Below are positions 34,366 to 47,800 of a DNA stretch of 64,000 bases, piece by piece; the stretch's first letter is position 1, and each line of letters starts with the position of its first letter. The position numbers and the translations under genes are program-made. The DNA is from Gymnothorax reevesii (lineage: Eukaryota; Chordata; Actinopteri; Anguilliformes; Muraenidae), in contig CM056578.1 in the NCBI GenBank assembly GCA_029721435.1, forward strand, positions 16,628,411-16,692,410, written 5' to 3'. Below the pieces are notes generated by a model, which made no database searches, had not been told where the DNA came from, and worked only from the letters and a program-made list of their open reading frames with translations.

Positions 34366-35330
34366 ATAAAGATGCTCTGACTCCCAGTGGGCCAGATAAA
34401 AGCACACAACATTCTCCCCATGTCCAGCAGCTGTAGCATCAGTACTGATGACAACATCCATGGAATTGAACTTTCCACTCCTCAGTAAGGTCCTCTCTTC
34501 CCCTCTTCTCTTCGTGTAAGGGGTGGGAGTAACACAGGTGGTGGAGGCCTACTTGGACATACGAAAGTGACCCCCCCCTGTCCTGTCCTGATGCCATATT
34601 ATCAAAACTGATGAGAGCATCCTTGCAGACAGCCATGGAGGTACCTCCCTTCCGGTGAAATCGCCCTGAGAGCAGAACCTGGTTCAGGGAGCCAGTTTTC
34701 CCCAGGAGTGTGGGGGTCACATGACCATACAGGGAGCGATAAAATATGCACGGAACACAGCCCCAGAATAAAAACAGCCATCACTGCAGAAACAGTAACA
34801 CGTTCCGTATAGTTGACTGTTGACGGCTGGAACTGAGGTGGAACCAGGCCCTCCACACACATTGTGACCCTGCTCTTACGGGGAAAATACACTCCACTTG
34901 AGCACCAGCAATCATATGAGTACTGATGACAATATCCACACTTCTGTTCTTCTATGTAGTTCTGCCAAACCCCGCTCTCCTCAAAGATGGCATCCTGGTT
35001 CAGCGGACAGGGCTGACTTTTCCCACGTGTGAGAAGTCACATGACCCTTAAAACTCTGACATAATCGCACAGACGAGTGTCTCCCATGTCCGTCAGCTGT
35101 TGAGTCAACATTAGTAACAATCTCTTTGCAAATCCAGAGACAGCCTCTTTTCCTCTGGGAGCGAAACTCCTCAATAATGGAGTCTCCATAGTGGGGGCTG
35201 TATGGGATGAAGAGGCTCTCCATAGTGGAATCACATGACCATAAGGGGAAGGGAGGGGGCGTGGGTTAGGTTAGGTAAATTCACAACTCCCTCTCCGAAA
35301 TCCAGCAGCCATCTTATCAGGTACTAATAA
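34366..35330. repeat. Imperfect tandem repeats downstream of ubtd2
   Basis: Roughly three degenerate units of about 300-350 bp share a recurring order: ccagcagctgt or gtcagctgt, a gtactgatgacaacatcca stretch, a cctggttcag stretch, then tcacatgacc with a short tail (at about 34720, 35037 and 35230). It could be part of a ubtd2 3' UTR or intergenic. Confidence 0.5.
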
Positions 35331-35358
35331 CACAATCTATAAAAGATCCTCAAGAGCA

Positions 35359-35364
35359 TTTATT
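35359..35364 (-). promoter_or_regulatory. ubtd2: Possible ubtd2 polyadenylation signal (AATAAA)
   Basis: AATAAA on the minus strand about 56 bp past the stop. It would give a very short 3' UTR, and mammalian UBTD2 transcripts have longer ones, so a later signal may be used instead. Confidence 0.3.
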
Positions 35365-35419
35365 CTCTTTTGTGGAGACTGCCCCATCCAGGTTTTGGGG
35401 GACTGGGGGCAGGGTGAGT

Positions 35420-35856
35420 CTAGTTCTCCACAGGTGTGGGGTCCTGTGAGGGCGGGGCCATGGGCAAAGCCACAGGGGGCTGACTGACGATCACCTGCAC
35501 AACGTAATCCCGTGATATCCTCAGCTCCTCCAGCGTCATCCTGTCGCCGAGGGGCCGGCCAGAGAAGAACCAGCGCTGGCTGGCGGCTGCTACGCCCTCC
35601 TCGGCCTGCAGGCGGCGCTTCATCTGCAGCACTGAGTCACTAGTGAGCACACCCAGTCGTAGGTCCTTCCCAGTGGAGAGGCGGAGCCTCAGCTGGCACT
35701 CCTGCCCCTGTCCGGAGCTGGGAGGCGGGTCTGGCAGAGCCTCCGGTGTGTCCGATTCGCTCCGCTCCTCGTCGATCATGTTGATGGGCGGAGCCAGGCA
35801 GTAAACGGGCAGCTGGTAGCGGTTGCCGAGCTCGTCATAGCATTCCGTGAGAGCAC
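35420..35856 (-). CDS. ubtd2: ubtd2 last coding exon (linker and ubiquitin-like domain)
   Basis: Starts at acceptor atcgtctttctccag, completing the Gly codon of LPHG. It carries [19 protein letters not shown], an acidic and proline-rich linker ([18 protein letters not shown]), the ubiquitin-like domain and a TAG stop at 35422-35420. The exon is GC-rich (many CTG and CGG codons) against its AT-rich surroundings. Confidence 0.95.
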
Positions 35857-38800
35857 CTGGAGAAAGACGATGGAGGAGGAGCATGAACCGAACAGAAAAT
35901 CAAGCTCATCAGCCTTAACAAAGACAACATGGAAAAAGATAGCAAATCATAGGGTTACAGCATTACACAGCATAGCATAACATATCATAGCATAGCATAG
36001 CAGCAAGACACAGCATAGCATTGCATAACACAACATATCATAGCACAGCATCGTGTAGCACAGCATGATGCAGCACAACAATATAGCACAGTATTATATA
36101 GCATCATAACATCATGTTATAGCATAACAACAGAGACAGTAAAAACAGCCAAGTCAGCTCCAACATGGCCGTCCATCATACAAACAGTGAAGACACATTA
36201 AAAATAATGACATCTTTATTTGCATCCCGTCTCAGCTGCAGAAATAAGAACAAAATCAAACACACAGAATACCAATTAAATCATTGAAATTAGATACAGC
36301 AAATTAAGCAAAGTCAAACCAATAAAAAAGGTGCACCTACCACTTAGAACTTATAATAATAATAAAAAATAATAATAATAAAAGAGTAAAGAGAAACATC
36401 ACACAATTCACTACAACTAGAAAATAACGGTCATCATTATAATGGCAAAGCAGAGGAGGACTTTGCATGATGATGCGAAAGTAATGACGTTGATGCAGAT
36501 GTGATGCTGTCGACTAAACGGAGAGGCAGAGAGATTCTGGAACATTAACTCAGAAGCCATATCTTCTGCTGAACATAAGCTAAGAATGTAAAGAACAAGC
36601 TAATGTGCGTCAAAGAGCAGGGAGACGAGAGATAGTGTCAACAGAGAATGACAGAAGGAGAGAGATGAAGAGAGAGAACACACAATAATTAATAAATGCA
36701 CAACTTATAAAAGCTCTCTGATCAACACCGCATGCAGCCATGGCCATCACACCTAAGCAAAGTGCTAATGACCCAGAGTACTAAACAAGTGCAAGTCACA
36801 GAATCACTTAAGGAGCAGGTTTCTTAAGAGCAGTTTCTACTGAATAAGACATGCACTCTCTCCAGCAAAGTCCTCGTCTTCCTTTGAACGCCTGTATTTG
36901 TTCAATAAAAAAAGTCTCACTCCCTAAATTTTCCCCTCCAAGTAATGAAATGCAAGATTTAACAGATATTGTAGCTTTTCTGCCTTCAACTGTCTTAAAG
37001 TTATGAGGAACAAAAAAAACTGGGCAACTGGAAAACTCTCCTGAAATGGCTTGTATAATGGAGAGCTGGTTTCCATACTCTCCATGAGGAGCTCTGAATC
37101 CTTTCAGACAAATAAAAAGTAAGACTGATTGACAGGTTAGAGAGTTGTTGTCATTGACAAAAAACATTAAATCAACCAAAAAAACAGATCCAGCTGACTC
37201 CAGCTTTTATAGAACCAGATAAAAAGAAGTCAGGTGTCCGATTTTCACTTCTACTTTACCCTCAGCCAACGTGGTCAAGCTAAAATAGGATGACAAATTC
37301 ATGAATCATTGATGGTCTCTGAATAAATTTCTACACCACTTTCATAATGGCATAAGCATGCGTCATCAGGACCTCGATCGAGAGGAGAGCACTATTAGCT
37401 TTCACGCTCCTCTGGCGTTGGAATAATCACAGGTCTTCAGGTGTGCGGGGTGAGTCAGAATTTTCCCCAGTCAAACGGAATTGCGTCAGCTATTGTGTCT
37501 AATGCTCAATCACCAGCTAACAGAGCAGCTCTGCCCCAGCTGCTATAAATAAGTACACGTAAGTCTGGATATACTGCTGATGTGCTAGTTGTCCAATAAG
37601 GTTAAAGGCTGCCAAAATACATATCCCTCTCAACATGATAGGCTATTTCTTGTGCTTTTCTCTTCCGTCTTCAAACCTAGTTCTGCCTTCAAGGATCAAT
37701 TTGGCATTCAGTCAACAACATCGCTATCACAGTCTGTCACAGCAAACATTGTGTGATTTCCAGTCGCAACAGCTTTAAAATTAAAAACTCCAGTGTTAAA
37801 TTTAGAGACAAACAAGAAATGACTTGCTTCATTTCAACTGCGCTGTAAAAAAAAAAAAAGGGGGGGGGGGGCTTGTTGATATCGATTCAATCAGAAATAC
37901 TCCAAAACACATTTTCGAGGAGCACAGTGAAATGATGTTTTGTCCGGGCAAAGTCCCCATTGTTTAAACAGAAACAAGCCACCATGGCAATGACAAACAG
38001 CTTTGAAAGTGCTGCAATATTGGCAATAGGGCCAAAGCCATCGTAAATCCGACCACAGATAACATGGTTGACGATAAATGGTCATAAAACATATGACTGC
38101 CAGCGTGAGGCAGGTTTCATCTCGTCAGTTTGCACTGTGAGGTACACCTCTACAAGACATCACTCCACGAGCCAGGGACAGACTTCGACGGCGGCCCCAC
38201 CGCATCCACGGCACACAGTCTAAATTGCTTTTCAGATTTCAGTCGAAATTCATAGTCTCCCGTGAGCGATTTTTCAGGGCTCCGCGATGTCATTTTGAGA
38301 GATGAGAAACACATGTCCCAGGGTTAAGGGATCGATTAAACCGATTATCCGCGGCGCTCTGAAAGAGCAGGGCCCAGAGGGTAGAGAGGGAACATCATAC
38401 TGACTGCGGGAGTCACAGAGTGAGTATAACGTGCATTTCATCCTACTTACTGGATAGGACTATCAAGAGGACTCCATCTAATAAAAAGAGCCCATAAGCA
38501 AGTCTACTGTGTCAGAAATGCAGCTCCATAAACAGATTTTAAAAAAAATAAATGAATGAATCATTAAATAAATAAATAATTAATTAATTAATTAAAAAAG
38601 AATCGAAATATAATAAAGGAACTGATAAGTAATGCTTGATCTCACTGCAGAGCCATTACTTTTCCACATGGGACCAGGTAGGTTTGGATAGCTTTTTCCC
38701 CTCAATAAATGAAATCATAATTCAAAAACTGCATTTTGTATTTACTCGGTATATTTTTTAGCTAATATTTAAATTTGGGCCACACTTTAGATGAAGTGCA

Positions 38801-41800
38801 GCTCATAAAGTCTTTGTAAATCATACATAAGCAAATGTCATGCTTTGTAACGGGTGAAACAACACATCCTTATTCAGCATGTGATGCCAGATGTGACCAT
38901 GATAATGTAACTTGGCTGATAATGTCACCATTTATAGTATTTAACCACTAGCTAAGTGACATTGTCAGTTATATGACATTTGGCATTACATGCTGAATAA
39001 GGATGCGTTATTTCACCCTTTACAAAGCATGACATTTGCTTAAGTATGATTTATGAAGACATTATGTCTCATTTATGTAGGCTTTATACATGCTGTATAA
39101 CCTGTAAAACCTGTATTATGTTCATGACATAACCGGAGCTCTATCTAGCTCTCGGCACTGTCCAATGCGCCCATCTTTCGCAAGGAAAAGCTGGTCATTC
39201 CGAAGCAATGAGTAAACCATTACCATGGGCAATTTCCGAAAACCCCGTTTCGCCTGGAGCTTTCGCCCCTCCGTCATATACCATTGCAGAAGCTGTTCGT
39301 TTCTCCAAGCTAACAACACACCACAGCTATGTACACGAACCAGCAGGTCCTAATACACACCGAAGCAGTCCATAAGCTGTTGGTCCACTTTTAGCTGCTC
39401 CTCACTGTCCATGTTTCCCTCTAAACTCAGACCCACCGGATTTCTCAGGTCTCCGGTTGACACTTGGGCATGTCGACTCGTTCTACAAATGTGCCTATAT
39501 GGGGTGAATTCTAGCTTTCCCTGCATACTAGCTATACAGTAGAAAAACCGCTGTACTCACCACTGCTGCCATAGCAAACTGTAGCCGATAGCAAATTCGT
39601 TCTTGAGCTGCTAGACTTTCGCGTTGCGTCCTCCACTTTCGCCGCTGCGTTTATTAGAACAAGTTCATTTCATTACACTTATACACATGTACTGCCTTAG
39701 ATTACAGAATTTCCCCACTGATTCTTTATCGACGCGTCTCGCGTTTCAGTCTGGGGACACTGACATGGAAAACTGCGTTCTGCTGCCTCGTCCCGCCTAA
39801 ATCCGCCCTCCACAGAGCTGGCCAGTCAGAGGAAAGTGGGCACACGAGGAGTGGGGGCCATAGCGGAAGAGCCACCCCAATGAGGCGTTTCAGGCAGAGA
39901 CTACTATGGACTACAAATGGCTTATTTTGAGAATGGCAGTATGAGCAAAATAAGGACCCCGTTTTGGACTTAACACGATCAGGAGTACTCTAGGGGAGTC
40001 CAAGATCAAAATATAAACTTGGAAATATGGCAAAATAGGTCTCCTTTAAGAATGTCTGTTCAATTCAAATAAACTTATGCATGGCATTGGTGAGTAAAGT
40101 ACTGGTCCAGAGATACAGATTTATTGTATGTGAAAACATCTACAGAAAAGCTTGGTGATTCAGTGAGCATGTAGAATTCAGCAAGGGCTTCCGGAGTTAT
40201 TCACGATATATCCCTTTTTGCAAGCAATGCAAAGCAGCCTTTTTCAGATGGTATGACTTCCCATCTGAGTAAAAACAAAATGCCTTAGAGGATAAGATGT
40301 CAAAAAATTTAGGATGATCTCAGCAAGACTATGGGGGGGGGGTCTTTGGGCAAAAGAGTTAATGTAGTTTCAGTTTGTCTCATTTGGTCTTATTTCATTC
40401 AGCAACACTGCATGAGAGTCGGACAGATTTTCACCTTTCATTTTTAAAAGCATTTCTTACAAATCTGCTGCATGATTTGAAAAAGCCTGTCATTTCTGTA
40501 CCCCCCCCACCCCCACCTTGCAACTCCAATTGGTTTCAATGGAGCCTACAATGAGGGAGGGGGTGAATGGGCATACAAATAGCCATAAAATCCTTATAGG
40601 AAAATCAATTTTAATTGTAATGGCCTCAAACAGAAGCTAAATATGTCTGATCTGGGCATATTGATCAATTCCAAATTCAATTAAATTGTCAGATATTTAA
40701 AAATGTTTGCTATCTGGGAATGTCAGCAAGGTTTCAGTATTGTGTCCGCATATTTTGGCTAAATAGTGTGGGTGCGGCCTTACTCCTACAAGGAGTTAAA
40801 AAAAATAAAAAAAACTGTGGAGCTGAATATTATGGAGTGTTTTCTCTTTTTCACACGGAAAGCTTTTCCGCGGCACTGAAGAGGCGCCACATATCTAACG
40901 TTGTCAGAACTCTCAGCAGCTACACCTTCAAACGAGCAGAGAGAAAAGGCATGGAGCTGCAGTCGCCACAGCGCAGCTAATTCCTCCCTGCGCCTCGCCT
41001 TATCTCTCCCAGGTTCCGGGCACAATTTGAGTAATTTCATGGTGTCCACAGGCGTACTGAATAATATTTCGCACTAAAAATAGCTTCAGTGATTTGCCAG
41101 TTAGTGCAGGATGTGTCTGGAGCTGTTGTAGGATTAAGCTCTGCAGTGATGGTCAACAGGTTGCAAATATTAAAAAAAGAAAAAAAAGATGCGCAATGGT
41201 TTATGCACGGGCAGATGCGAGCGCGCACATGCACACGCTCTAGAGAATATAAAAAAAAAAAAAAAAAATGGAAAAAAGATGCGCAATGGTTTATGCACGG
41301 GCAGACGCGAGCGCGCACATGCACACGCTCTAGAGAATATTAAAAAAAGAAAAAAGATGCGCAATGGTTTATGCACGGGCAGACGCGAGCGCGCACATGC
41401 ACTCGCGCTCTCACTCACCGTTTCAGCAAGGCAATGAACATAATTCCAACAGAAATTATGACATATTTTTAATGCTACAAGTTAAACACAGTCACAAATA
41501 CAGAGGCTGACAGATGGGTTGGCCGGTTCAGTAGTGTCGAGGCAGTAAATAGTTACAATATCAGTTTATGCGACACGCATTTCCCGACGTGCCTGTTTAC
41601 CTTTACTGTTGAAAGGGATTGGGAGGGTGAGGAAAAATGACTCTGAAAGTGTGCTGCTGGCACAAGCAGCAAAACCTCTGGCTGCAACTCCCCGAAGGAA
41701 AAGACTGCTGGGAAAAGAATGTGAGATCGTACCGCTGGGAAGCCAGAACAAGTAAATGCATCCTTGCAGCCATTATCTAACCACTATTATCCAACTCTTT

Positions 41801-44800
41801 TGCATGTGTTAAGAATCTGCTCTCAGTACATCAAGAGAATAAAGCAGGTTGGAACACGCAAAGCTGAATAAGTGAAAAAAATGGAGAGGTCAAAAGAGAG
41901 AAGAAAACCCCTGTAATTAAAATTGCACAAAGCAAATATCATCACTTTACTGCTCTAAGTGCACACTTTACAGAGTCTTAAAATATGTCTGTGACCAGGA
42001 CGGAGCGTACGCCCCAGTTTGGCTGGCACAGAGCCCCAGTTTGGTCAGCCAGTCAGAAGACTGGCAGCTGGACACACAGCCTAGCTGGGGTGGGGTTCGG
42101 GAGTGGTGCCCATATAGCAAAGAGCCCATTGCTCCCATTTCCTGTCATATCAGGTGTATCCAGCCCGGAGCTGTGAGATCAAGAAGAGACAAGAATGCTC
42201 TCAACTGAAAATTCTAAGCTAAACTAAATTAAAGCAATTTTGAATTTGATTGATTTCACAGTCTGCGGAGAGCCGACTCGTGGATTCTGCGGGACTCCAC
42301 TTCCTGCGGGACAGTGGTGACAGAAAGCGCCGGCTCAGAGCAGCATTAGCGCTGCGTGCCGTGTGACAGCCGGGAGAGCGAGTCTGTCAATCACCCAGAG
42401 CCGCATGAAATTACTTCAGTAGCCTGTGAAGGAATGTCAGCCTGGCCGCTCCCAACACCACTTACTGAGCTGCAGAGAAGACTACCCTCCAAAAAAATTC
42501 TCCATCCTTCCTTGCTAAAGACATTCCCTCACACAACCATGAAGCCAGGAATTATGAAAACGAAAACATTTAGAAGCTGTGGGCAGCGGTTTAAATGAGG
42601 TTGGCCGTTTAATCCAGGGGCACAGCCACAATAAGATCAGTACAAGCTGTTGGGCCCCTGAGTAAGGCCCTTAACCAGACATTTTTCTAGGGTTGACTGA
42701 CCTCTGCAGAGTCAACTGTATATAAGCATCAACTTAACCCCTTTCTGCAGAAGCCAAATTTGGCTATTTATGGGTTACCCACTTTAATGCTGTATAATTC
42801 AAGATTCAAGCTTCATAAAGAGGAAAAATGTGGCTCAATTCAGAAAAGACACTTACAGCATTTAGAATTACATTGTATTTCAGTTTATTTTCATGATTTT
42901 GGTAGAGAAAATGAGCTGCAAACATAAAAAATCTTCATGAGAATTCACCATTGAAATTGCAAAAAAAATAATTCTGAGGATTGAAAAACTGCTGGGGCTT
43001 AAAACTTTACATTTCTGGTATCATAAACTCCTTGAGCACAAGTAGAATTCATCTTCAACATTACATTCTAGATTACCTACATGCTATTAGCCAAATTATA
43101 CAGCTACTCAAGTGTCTCCCCAAAGTCTCAAAATCATGTACTGTCAAATCATAAAAAAATCATGTATTTAACACAAATGAAGTTTTAAGGCATGAAATTT
43201 AATATGAACAAATGATTTTCTGGTTGAGTTTAGTATGAATTTATCAATATCAGTGCAGATGAATATCAGTGGTCACCAGTCACCTCTCCAAACACGAAAC
43301 ATGCCATTTCTCCTTAATAAAATTTAGAGTTTTTTTTTTTTCTTCAAAGCCAGCACAAACACGCATTAAATAAACTGCTTATTAAACGGTCAGAACATTC
43401 ACCCAGTAATGGAAGCTACCAGTCCCCTCTTCTAAGCTCACGAACCCATTTCAACGCTTATAAGGAACAAGTACACCTCATTAACTCAGTAATATCTGAA
43501 TTCTGAAATATACCTTATTTTAACAGAACAGACATTCCACTTTCAGGGAATATCAAACAATCCATTGCCTCACCCGATTCAAAAGAAACGTGCAATGAAC
43601 GTACCAGGGGTTCCATCCGAATGCACGGGCAGTTCGCGTTTTAACCAGGAAAAAAACCTCGACATTCGACTTTGTCGAGTATGTATACATTCCAAAACGA
43701 AACAAAAAAAAAAAAAAATTAGCAGCCTGACCTTTTTCATGAATCCCTCCTCCAGAGACCGATCCCGTAGCAAGAACCATCCGGTCCTGTTTCATTCGAA
43801 ATAATTCCAACTGACCATATCCTTATCTCATTTAAGTCCTGTAAATGTAACTGAACACTTCAAGGCCAGTTTTGCGAACCTGTTTTATATAAATCGCGTC
43901 TATTTTAGCCGCGTAATGTGCATGACGTAGACAGGATACAACCGAGCCTGCTGATACGCATAGGTTTGTATGCTCTGTGTCTGTCCAATCAATGTGTTTC
44001 ACTTACTCTAAAATGTTTAAACACTCGGGAATTGGATAAGAAACGAGCCAATCAATACATTGTTACCAGGGAAACTTCACGAGAGCATGAAGTGTAACTC
44101 TACAATTATGCAGAAGACCCTGAGTGTATGGTTGAGTGATTGGCTATCAACGCCAGTACTTGGGTGGATATAAGGAGGCGCTGGATTTGTCAATGAAGGA
44201 ATCTACGCGTAAATCCACGGTAGGGAACAACGAATTTTTTTGTATGTGACAACTGTAATTGACAGTAGAATGTGAGAGAATCAATACCATGTTGATTTTT
44301 CTGCCTCAGAAAACTGATTTTTCTGAAACACTAATTGGAATACTGTTGGCTCACTGTGGCTAAACTGGTTGCTACAAAGGATAACGATTTTTTCTGTGTC
44401 AAGATATCATTTTTTTAAACTGCTGGATCGATACTATGGGCAAGGATACTGACCAGTTTGCACATCAGGCTTAGCTGAGGAGTTTAATTCATGCAGCTCT
44501 CGAAAGTGAACTTCCCCATATTCAGAACCGCGTTCGAGGTCTGCTTGCTTGTGAACATTAAACAACTGATCCGGGGGTGCCATCTAGTGATCGAGTACAG
44601 TAACAGCGTGCTTAAATTTGCAGGTCTAAAGACGCAGGCGTCTACATCTGCAGAAAGGGGTTAATGAAGGCAGATTACTGTAATATTAGGCACATACTAT
44701 GCATCTACTAATTTGCACAAATACAAATCTACCTGCAATCACACGAACATACTCACACAAGCGCCTGTTCATACTCTCATAAGCTCAAATAAATGTAATG

Positions 44801-47800
44801 CCACACACACACACACACACACGTGCATGCACACACTCAAAAACAGTCAAGGACTTAGGGGCCTCTCGTCAGGTTGAAGACATATAACATAGTTAATAAC
44901 AGCCTCAAGTTGTCTTCACACCGACTGGAGATCTCACAACTCATGGCTACCGCTCAACAGAATCAAATACAGTTTAATTCACATCTGCTTTGTAGGGAAA
45001 ATTCTACTACAGCATTTTTAATACTACCTTCCAAACAGGACAACCTACATCTGCCCAATCCTGGGAAACACCTTGATTCAAAACTACCTGTCAAAGTGAA
45101 GCTTAAGTGTGGGCCATACGGACCTTCCAAACGCTTGTGTTTTTTCACCCAATCTCTTCAAATTTCTCTCACCACCAAATCTGGTGAAACACAGTGTGTA
45201 GAGCATAATAGTGGCTGTGTGACATCTCCTCATACTGTGTTTACTCTAACCTACTGACCCTGCCATAGAGAGTTTATCGCTTTAAAAATACTTCCACAGA
45301 GGCTGTAAAAATTCTTCACAGTGCATTGGGCACCACAGACTGCATTTCAATGAGAGCTATGGGACAATGAACTTTAACTCCCCCGAAGGAGTGCTGCATT
45401 CTCAACATTTAATTTTTCCTTTACTGGCAGACAGATTCAAGACAGAACTCACCACGAAATGACCTTTCATGCTCAGCAACAAGGGCTTCCGAAAATTAGT
45501 GATGGAATACAAACAATCACTCATTGAGCAATGGAACGACATTTCCCAGCATGCACAGCCAAAAAACGTCAGTGAGCAGTTCATACATGGCATTTCATTG
45601 CAAGCATTTGTCTGACATGACTCAAACAGCTCTTGCCATTCCTTTTATTTGCACACCGCTCAACTTATTTTACAGCTGGATATAAATGGATGCAATGGAA
45701 AAGCGAAATCCTCAAAAGATACAACAGTAGTGCCCTGACTGAGAATAGCGCAATCGACCGTTCACTCGCAAGATAAGCGCAGTGACATTACACCAGCATG
45801 CTACACTGACGATATTACCGTGTTAAGGGCAGATTGTGGGCTGCCGTAGCAACGGACTGTCGTCTGCTTACAAAGCCCACATGGCTCAGTGCTTCTGGAA
45901 CAATTCAGCTTAAATAAGCAAACAGTAATATTTTCATGACATAGGTGTACTTCCCACTGATACAGCCACGAAGGAAAAATTTCCAAAAAAAAAAAACTGT
46001 GTGTGTAAAAAGGCATCCGCATTTCTCAAATAAAGAAAAAATGACTAATGGTAGCTCCGCACAGGAGTTGATATACCCAGAGAACCACAGAACACACAGG
46101 CGGGCTAGACTCAGCGGACTTCAAAACGAGTCTCAGACGAGCAGGCGAATGAATTGCTCTCCAAGTCCAATTGTAAGCGCCAAAACACAAAGTGGGTGAG
46201 AAAAAGCACCGCGAAGATTGACTCTGGGATTAGAAAATAAACACATTCCAAAAAAACCCCGCTTCCGTTGTTTACCACTTGCTTGGGCCAGTTGTCTATG
46301 ATGTGCTCAAAGAATTTCCGCAACCCGACTAAATTATTTCAAGAAAGAGATGCATTAAAAAATAATAAATAAACCAACTCATAGGGTGAGGAGGGGTGAC
46401 TGAAAAATTGTACAAATAAGTTCTAAGCAAGGTTCAACTCATTCCCTGCGGAACACTTTTATATAACATTGTCGCGTTTGTACGGAATACTTTTCCCGAA
46501 AATGACAATATAAAGTATTGAAGTACAGGTGCCCTGTGACCGCGATCGTCAACTGATTTCGTGTTTTCATCTGACTGCGAATGGTCATCCACGCCGTTGG
46601 CAGCAGCTTGACATCGGGCAGTGGTTCTCAACTCCAGTCCTGGGACCCATAGCACTATTCATTTGTGTTCCAGCTCAGCAGTGGGATGATTCACTTAATC
46701 AGCTGATACTAATTGCCAATTTCTTAGTTCATTGAATCAGGTGTCCCCAATAAAGAAACACTGCCCTCAGACATTAAACTTTTAGATGAAGAACTGCATT
46801 TTACGATGACCTGACCTTAAGCCCACCAAGTAGAACAAGTCGTAAGAAAAGTAAACAGAAGACTAACTTTACCATATGGATCATTTTATATGTCATAAAG
46901 TATCCTCATCCATTAAATTGGAGGCCAGAATTACAAATAAGAATAAAATATTTTATATTTGGTCCCCCAAGCTTGAGATAATTATGAAAATCTATTTTTA
47001 AATAAAGAATTGTCGCTGTGACATCAAATTTCAATTGTGTCAACCTGCAAATCCTCTTTAATGGTGTTTCTCAACTCAAAAAGCAGCCAAAGTATCATGT
47101 ATGATTGTACTCGCCCTGGTTTACCACACCTATTTCAACTTAGCAAGAGACTGATAATTAGGATTTGATTGGCTGAATCATGCCATTGCTGAGCTGGCAG
47201 ACAAATGTGTCGGGCAGTGGGTCCCCAGGACTGGAGCGGAGAAACACTGCCGCAGGGAATGAGTTACGGCACAACTCTGGCTCCTGGGTAAAAACATTAC
47301 CGTTTCATGACGGTCCAGATCTGATTCAGCTTCAGCTGCCTCGCAATCAGGTTCTGCTGAAAAAAAGCGAGTGCGGGATTGATACTGGTTCAGTTAACGA
47401 AATTTGATTTTGCATTGAGCAAAGACACAAACAGATTCATAACTTACAGCAGAAATTGTGCTCAGTCAGGAGCAATACTATTACCGCCACAGGAAATTGC
47501 ATCACCACAAGACCAGTGTTGAGCCTTCTGCCATTACCGGCATAATGGCAGATCAAACACCACTTCAAACATGAGAATCGCCCACTTGCATTCAACAGCA
47601 GGTTTTTGCAATCAGCCTTGTAGGGCCCTCTCCTTCGGCTAATTTTCTTTACAATCACAAAGCATGATGGGATTCATTTCCTTCACAGATTGCATGCCTG
47701 ATGGAAGCTAAGTGAAGTTGACCCATTTCCTAAAACAGGCCTGTAAAGAGCCTTCGGACGCCTAACCTGAGAACAAACCAATGAAATCTCATTATCAAGA

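Noticed and set aside
41168..41412. Possible CRISPR array
   Set aside because: Only three units, spacers are near-identical A-runs, and the genome is vertebrate.
41037..41437. Open frames on both strands, three near-identical peptide units
   Set aside because: They follow the tandem 80-bp DNA repeat and poly-A spacers; both strands are open equally, which argues against coding.
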